Made by a program: the position numbers and the translations under genes
Notes under the pieces: generated by a model
The model's input: the letters and a program-made list of their open reading frames with translations, nothing else
What the model was told of the DNA's origin: nothing
Database searches by the model: none
Part shown: in pieces, positions 60,136 to 64,000 of the stretch
Position numbering within the stretch: the stretch's first letter is position 1
Layout: each line of letters opens with the position of its first letter
Assembly: GCF_000959725.1 (NCBI RefSeq)
Contig: NZ_CP009323.1
Coordinates: forward strand, 1,240,001 to 1,304,000
Length of the DNA: 64,000 nucleotides
Reading direction: 5' to 3'
Origin: Burkholderia gladioli
Lineage (GTDB): Bacteria; Pseudomonadota; Gammaproteobacteria; Burkholderiales; Burkholderiaceae

Positions 60136-60690
60136 ATGAAGATGCCGGAGTTTCTGTTTGGCCGATCCCCCCGCCACCAACACGAGGCCTCGTTCCTGCT
60201 CGGCGAAACCGGTTTTTCCTTCCCGCGGGCCGCGCGTCCCGCCGCCCCGCTCGATGGCTGGATGCAAGGGGTGCTGCCCGAAGCGGCGCGCGAGTTGCTC
60301 GCGCGGCACGGCATGCCGGTCGATGGCGAGACGCTGGACTGCCGGTGCCTCGATCGCGACGAATTGGGCGAGATCGAATCCGCGTGGCTGCTGCTACGCG
60401 CGGCCCCGGGCCTATTGTCGATCGTGGTGCGCGACGCGCGCGCCTGCGAGCCGGCGCGCCTGCGCGAGGACATGGCGCGCGCGGTGGCCCGGGCGCAGCG
60501 CTATCGAGCCTCGGCCGCCATCGTGTTCGTGCAGGAAACACCGGCCGACGAGGCGCCGCGCCATCCCGATGCGCTGCGCCTCGCCTTCGGCAGCGACGCG
60601 ACGCCTTCCGATCGCCTGCATGCGGGCACGCCCGAAGCCGGCCTTTCCACCTGGTTCGGCCGCCTCTCTCCCCGCCGCGCCAGGCAATAA
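60136..60690 (+). CDS. hypothetical protein
   Basis: A 184-residue ORF with an AGGAAGG-type ribosome binding site. It has no signal peptide or membrane segment, contains helical stretches (PEAARELLARHGMPVDGETLDC) and an Arg-rich C terminus. I recognise no domain. It lies between the GMC cluster (divergent) and the GntR gene (same direction). An overlapping minus-strand ORF exists but has no ribosome binding site, so the plus strand is preferred. Coding status is likely but not certain. Confidence 0.55.
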   Translation: MKMPEFLFGRSPRHQHEASFLLGETGFSFPRAARPAAPLDGWMQGVLPEAARELLARHGMPVDGETLDCRCLDRDELGEIESAWLLLRAAPGLLSIVVRDARACEPARLREDMARAVARAQRYRASAAIVFVQETPADEAPRHPDALRLAFGSDATPSDRLHAGTPEAGLSTWFGRLSPRRARQ

Positions 60691-60778
60691 GCCCCTTTCC
60701 GCCACCCCCCCTTTCCTCCCTGCGGCGTCGCGCGGCATGCGCGACGCATGGCCCGGCCATGCTGGTAAGCTACGGTAT

Positions 60779-60788
60779 TCTGTATCCA
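60779..60788. promoter_or_regulatory. TGGATACAGA motif, copy 2 (inverted)
   Basis: TCTGTATCCA is the reverse complement of the motif at 60054. It ends 14 bases before the GntR start codon, overlapping the expected promoter or leader, which fits autoregulation. Confidence 0.45.
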
Positions 60789-60802
60789 CCGATGCCGTGA
60801 CC

Positions 60803-61465
60803 ATGCCAGCCAAACTCGTGAAAATCCAGGCGCGTACCGACTACGTCGACGAGGTCTATCGCGTCCTGCTCGACGCGATCAGCGAAGGCTCGATCGCGCC
60901 GGGTACGCGTATCGTCCAGGAGGAGATCGCCGAGCAGCTGGCCGTGTCGCGCTCGCCGGTGCTGCAGGCGTTCCGGCTGCTCAAGAAGGACGGGCTGGTG
61001 GAGGATGCGCCGGGCCGCGGCCTGCAGGTCGCGCCGCTCGACGCCGAGCGCATCGGCCATCTCTACGAGCTGCGCGGCGCGCTCGACAGCCTGGCCGCGC
61101 GCCTGGCCGCGCGCAAGCAGGTCAAGCTCGACAAGTCGCTGATCGCCAACGGCCGCAAGCTCTCGAAGGGCAACGACATCAAGGCCATGATCGAGGCCGA
61201 CATGGCCTTCCACAGCGCCATCTACGCGGCCTCGGGCAATCCGCTGATCGTCGACAACGCGCGCCTGCACTGGATGCTGCTGCGCCGCGTGATGGGCGCC
61301 GTGCACCAGGTGGTGGGCCAGCGCAAGACGGTGTGGGACGAGCACGCCGCGATCGCCGAGGCGATCGCGGCCGGCGACGAGGAACTGGCCGCGCGGCTCA
61401 GCGTGCAGCACACCGAATTCGCGCGCGAGAACCTGGTGCGCCACATGAGCGAAGCGGTGGCCTGA
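60803..61465 (+). CDS. GntR-family (FadR/FCD subfamily) transcriptional regulator
   Basis: The 220-residue product has an N-terminal winged HTH (YRVLLDAISEGSIAPGTRI, then QEEIAEQLAVSRSPVLQAFRLLKKDGLVEDAPGRG) and an FCD ligand domain with metal-type His/Asp residues (YELRGALDSLAARLAA, DMAFHSAIYAASGN, EHAAIAEAIAAGD). It is convergent with the MFS gene. Likely targets are the neighbouring MFS/aldolase genes, the GMC cluster, or both. Confidence 0.9.
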   Translation: MPAKLVKIQARTDYVDEVYRVLLDAISEGSIAPGTRIVQEEIAEQLAVSRSPVLQAFRLLKKDGLVEDAPGRGLQVAPLDAERIGHLYELRGALDSLAARLAARKQVKLDKSLIANGRKLSKGNDIKAMIEADMAFHSAIYAASGNPLIVDNARLHWMLLRRVMGAVHQVVGQRKTVWDEHAAIAEAIAAGDEELAARLSVQHTEFARENLVRHMSEAVA

Positions 61466-61496
61466 TCGCGCGCGGCTGCTGCCACGCGCCCGCGCT

Positions 61497-62804
61497 TCAG
61501 CGCCTCGGCGAATTCACCAGGCTCGGCGGCACCAGCAGCACCAGCGCGCCGCCGACGAGCAAACTGACCGACAACACCAGCACCCCCGCCCCCGCCGAGC
61601 CTGTCGCGTTCTTGATCACGCCAATCAGCGACGGGCTGACCACCCCCGAGATACTCCCCACCGAATTGGCCAGCGCCAGGCCCGCCGCGGCCGCGGCACC
61701 GCCCAGGAAGGCCGGCGGCAGCACCCAGAACTGCGAGATGGTGGTCATCACGCCCATCGTGCCGATCGTCAGGCCGATCATGGCCAGCACGGTGGAATTC
61801 GCGAACAGCACGCTGATCGCCAGCCCGATCGCACCCGCCAGCCCCGGCACGATCAGATGCCAGCGCCGCTCGCCATGGCGGTCGGAGCTCTGGCTCACCA
61901 CGATCATCGCCACCGCGCCTGCCGCGTAGGGCACCGCCGTGAGCAGCCCGACGTCGAGCGGATCCGACACGCCGCTGGCCTTGATCAGGGTCGGCAGCCA
62001 GAAGCTCACGCCGTACAGGCCCATGGTGTAGAAGAAGTAGATGCCGCTGACCAGCAGGATCTTGCGGTTCAGCAGGCCGTCCATCACCGAATGCAGCGCG
62101 CTCCTGGGCGCCTCCTCGCGCAGCTTGCGCTCGATCGCGGCCTTCTGGCCGTCGTCGAGCCAGCGCGCGTCCTGGATCCGGTCGTCGAGGAAGAAGAAGG
62201 CGATCACGCCGAGCACGATGGTGGGCAGCCCCTCCAGCAGGAACAGCCACTGCCAGCCGGCCAGGCCGTGCGCGCCGCCGAGCTGGGTCATCAGCCAGCC
62301 CGACAGCGGCCCGCCGATCACGCCCGACATGGGGATGCCCGTCATGAACAGCGCGGTGACCTTGGAGCGCCGCGAGGACGGGAACCAGTAGGTCAGGTAG
62401 AGCACGATGGCCGGGAAGAAGCCGGCCTCGGCCACGCCGAGCAGGAAGCGCATCACGTAGAACTGCATCGGCGTGTGCACGAACATCATGCCCGCCGACA
62501 GGAAGCCCCAGGTCACCATGATCCGCGCGATCCAGCGGCGCGGGCCGACCCTCAGCAGCAACAGGTTGCTCGGCACCTCGAACAGCAGGTAGCCGATGAA
62601 GAACACGCTCGCGCCGAAGCCGTAGATGGCCTCGTTGAAACCGAGATCGCCGAGCATCTGCAGCTTGGCGAAGGCGACGTTGATGCGGTCGAGATAGGCG
62701 GCGAGGTAGCAGAGAAACAGGAACGGCACGAGCCGCAGCGTGGCTTTCGCGAACGCCGAGGACTCGCCGCCTTCGAGGAAGGCGGCCTGGCTGGGGGAAT
62801 TCAT
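61497..62804 (-). CDS. MFS transporter, ACS family
   Basis: The 435-residue inner-membrane protein has about 12 helices: FLCYLAAYLDRINVAFAKLQM, RVGPRRWIARIM, LLGVAEAGFFPAIVLYLTYWFP, GGPLSGWLMTQLGG. It is an ACS-family carrier for organic anions, as the other MFS gene in the window. The ATG at 62804 has an AGGAGA Shine-Dalgarno; an upstream ORF extension is discarded. It lies 124 bases downstream of the aldolase gene on the same strand, probably a two-gene operon. Confidence 0.88.
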   Translation of the reverse strand: MNSPSQAAFLEGGESSAFAKATLRLVPFLFLCYLAAYLDRINVAFAKLQMLGDLGFNEAIYGFGASVFFIGYLLFEVPSNLLLLRVGPRRWIARIMVTWGFLSAGMMFVHTPMQFYVMRFLLGVAEAGFFPAIVLYLTYWFPSSRRSKVTALFMTGIPMSGVIGGPLSGWLMTQLGGAHGLAGWQWLFLLEGLPTIVLGVIAFFFLDDRIQDARWLDDGQKAAIERKLREEAPRSALHSVMDGLLNRKILLVSGIYFFYTMGLYGVSFWLPTLIKASGVSDPLDVGLLTAVPYAAGAVAMIVVSQSSDRHGERRWHLIVPGLAGAIGLAISVLFANSTVLAMIGLTIGTMGVMTTISQFWVLPPAFLGGAAAAAGLALANSVGSISGVVSPSLIGVIKNATGSAGAGVLVLSVSLLVGGALVLLVPPSLVNSPRR

Positions 62805-62928
62805 GCTTGTCTCCTGAGGGGCCTTGCGGTTGCCGCGGCGGCGCGCCCTTTGCGGGTCTGTCTGCGCCGCCCGGTGCTCGGCCGAAGCGGCGTGCGGCCG
62901 CCTCGGCAATCGGGACGACTCGCGCGCG

Positions 62929-63771
62929 TCAGTCGAACATGTCGTGCTGGGTGGCGAGCAGGTCGTTCCAGATGGTCTGGAAATGCAGCCAGCCGATGTA
63001 GTCGCTGCCGACGTGCTCGCGGCTGTAGCGCGCGCGCTCCGGCGTGACCTCGCGCGGCACGATGCCGGTGGCCTCGATCATCAGTTGCTGCTGGCAGCAG
63101 CGCTCCAGCGCGATGAACCAGAACGCGGCCGAGTCGATGCTGTGGCGGCTCGCGGTGAGCAGGCCGTGGTTCTGGTGGATCGCCGCCTTCACGCCGGCGA
63201 AGGCATTGGCGACCTTGTTGCCGCCCTTCACCTCCACCGCCACCTTGCCGGCCTCGTCGCCGATCACCACGTGGTCCTCGTAGAACGCGGCGGCGTCCTG
63301 CGAGATCGGCGCGAGCGGCTTGCCGAGCGAGGCGAAGGCGGTGCCATGAACGGTATGCGCGTGGCACATCGCGACGATGTCGGGATGCTGCTCGTGCACC
63401 GCGGCGTGCAGCACGAAGCCGGCGCGATTGATCGCGTACTCGCCCTCCACCACGGTGCCGCGATGATCGGCGCAGATCAGGTTCGAGAGCTTCACCTGCG
63501 AGAAATGCACGGCCATCGGGTTGGTCCAGTAAAGGCCCGGATGCTCGGGATCGCGCACCGTCAGGTGGCCGGCGAAACCGTAGTCGAAACCCTGCAGCGC
63601 GAAGGCGCGGCAGGCGGCCACCAGGCGCTCCTTCAGATGGCGGCGATGCGCGTCGAGCGAATCGAACTCGGGCAGCTCGGGGAAGATCAAGCCCTCCTGC
63701 TCGGGCTGGTAGATCGACACCTTGCCGGGCTTCAGGATCGATTCGGCGGGACGTTCTGCGACCGTGGACAT
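62929..63771 (-). CDS. class II aldolase/adducin family protein
   Basis: The 280-residue product carries the class II aldolase domain with metal histidines in MCHAHTVHGTAFA and HQNHGLLTASRHSID, and GFDYGFAGHLTVRDP near residue 70. These act on sugar phosphates or on small hydroxy acids, or as decarboxylases. The start at 63771 has a near-perfect AAGGAGG Shine-Dalgarno. The leader contains a terminator-like hairpin plus eight U. Divergent from a LysR gene that is cut by the window end. Confidence 0.86.
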   Translation of the reverse strand: MSTVAERPAESILKPGKVSIYQPEQEGLIFPELPEFDSLDAHRRHLKERLVAACRAFALQGFDYGFAGHLTVRDPEHPGLYWTNPMAVHFSQVKLSNLICADHRGTVVEGEYAINRAGFVLHAAVHEQHPDIVAMCHAHTVHGTAFASLGKPLAPISQDAAAFYEDHVVIGDEAGKVAVEVKGGNKVANAFAGVKAAIHQNHGLLTASRHSIDSAAFWFIALERCCQQQLMIEATGIVPREVTPERARYSREHVGSDYIGWLHFQTIWNDLLATQHDMFD

Positions 63772-63800
63772 GGGACTGCCTCCTTCAAAGACCTTGATTG

Positions 63801-63826
63801 AAAAAAAACGGCACGGACCGGGTCCG
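63801..63826 (-). promoter_or_regulatory. terminator-like attenuator candidate in the aldolase leader
   Basis: On the minus strand the palindrome CGGACC-C-GGTCCG (63814-63826) is followed after about five bases by eight U (A-run 63801-63808). It is 30 to 55 bases upstream of the aldolase start. A terminator inside a leader suggests premature termination control. Confidence 0.55.
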
Positions 63827-63873
63827 ATCCCTTCATGCTCCGCGCCGCTCGATGCGTTGACAAACGATGGCTG

Positions 63874-63889
63874 TTCATACAAACATGAA
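63874..63889. promoter_or_regulatory. candidate LysR operator
   Basis: TTCAT-ACAAAC-ATGAA is an inverted repeat. The left GTTCATAC (63873-63880) recurs directly at 63894-63901. It lies between the divergent aldolase and LysR starts, 24 bases from the LysR ATG. Confidence 0.5.
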
Positions 63890-63913
63890 TCCCGTTCATA
63901 CCTGGAGGCGTGC

Positions 63914-64000
63914 ATGAGAAGGATCCCGAACTTCGTACTGCTTAGAGCCTTCGAAGCGACCGCGCGGCTCAAGAGCTTCACGCGTGCCGCCGAGGAGCTG
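63914..64000 (+). CDS. LysR-family regulator, N-terminal part only (cut by window end)
   Basis: The first 29 codons encode MRRIPNFVLLRAFEATARL, followed by KSFTRAAEEL, the HTH start of a LysR protein of the GcvA/AmpR-like kind. A GGAGG-type site precedes the ATG. It is divergent from the aldolase gene and probably regulates it. Confidence 0.85.
   Translation, partial: MRRIPNFVLLRAFEATARLKSFTRAAEEL

Noticed and set aside
60412..60813. Minus-strand ORF opposite the hypothetical gene
   Set aside because: No ribosome binding site and low-complexity product; the plus strand fits better.

Overview
The window is high-GC, densely coded DNA that looks like the main chromosome of a plant- or soil-associated Burkholderia (B. 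gladioli/glumae/plantarii type). That is inferred from overall base composition, strong G/C third-position codon use, the bioA-bioF-bioD-bioB run, the folB-ttcA-glmU-glmS housekeeping block, an OmpC-like Burkholderia porin and many LysR/GntR/IclR-controlled catabolic cassettes. I found no rRNA, tRNA, CRISPR array or intact insertion sequence.

Layout. 0-6.3 kb: an exported hydrolase, then the biotin operon bioAFDB closed by a clear terminator. 6.4-14.1 kb: cutC and an EAL phosphodiesterase (minus), a CPA1 Na+/H+ antiporter (plus) and a very long fused indolepyruvate ferredoxin oxidoreductase (minus). 14.3-16.9 kb: an arsenic operon arsR-acr3-arsC-arsH, convergent with an orphan sulfate-binding protein gene. 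18.4-31.2 kb: a run of metabolic singletons (DapA-like lyase, lipoprotein, serine hydrolase, GhrA, HMG-CoA lyase, YbaK, DUF1289), two LysR regulators, two SDRs, a haloacetate-dehalogenase-like hydrolase divergent from a nitronate monooxygenase across two matching operators, and a porin. 31.7-39.3 kb: a glycine-rich exported protein, a bile-acid-symporter-type transporter, an EAL-CBS-GGDEF signalling protein and a translationally coupled lacI / AGE epimerase / PfkB kinase sugar operon. 39.7-47.0 kb: core genes (DUF2905, MidA methyltransferase, degenerate SDR, folB, ttcA, glmU, glmS).

Downstream of glmS (47.0-48.2 kb, the classical attTn7 position) lies about 1.2 kb of atypical DNA with a perfect 14-bp inverted repeat, tandem palindromic operator-like repeats and a coding remnant split between frames. 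It reads as the scar of a mobile element. The last part of glmS itself drifts toward different codon choices.

48.2-64 kb is accessory catabolism: a chloroperoxidase-like hydrolase; an IclR-controlled operon (HMG-CoA lyase-like, CaiB CoA-transferase, MFS transporter, amidohydrolase) with three copies of one operator in the divergent promoter; a minus-strand respiratory GMC dehydrogenase cluster (cytochrome c, VOC protein, Tat-exported small subunit, GMC flavoprotein, RHH regulator) with an 8-bp tandem repeat in the small-subunit leader; and a GntR / MFS / class II aldolase / LysR cassette that runs off the right edge. No single spectacular new system stands out. The strongest leads are the post-glmS scar, the IclR triple operator with its possible 3-hydroxy-3-methylglutarate-type pathway, the paired operators between dehalogenase and nitronate monooxygenase, and the repeat-carrying GMC leader.
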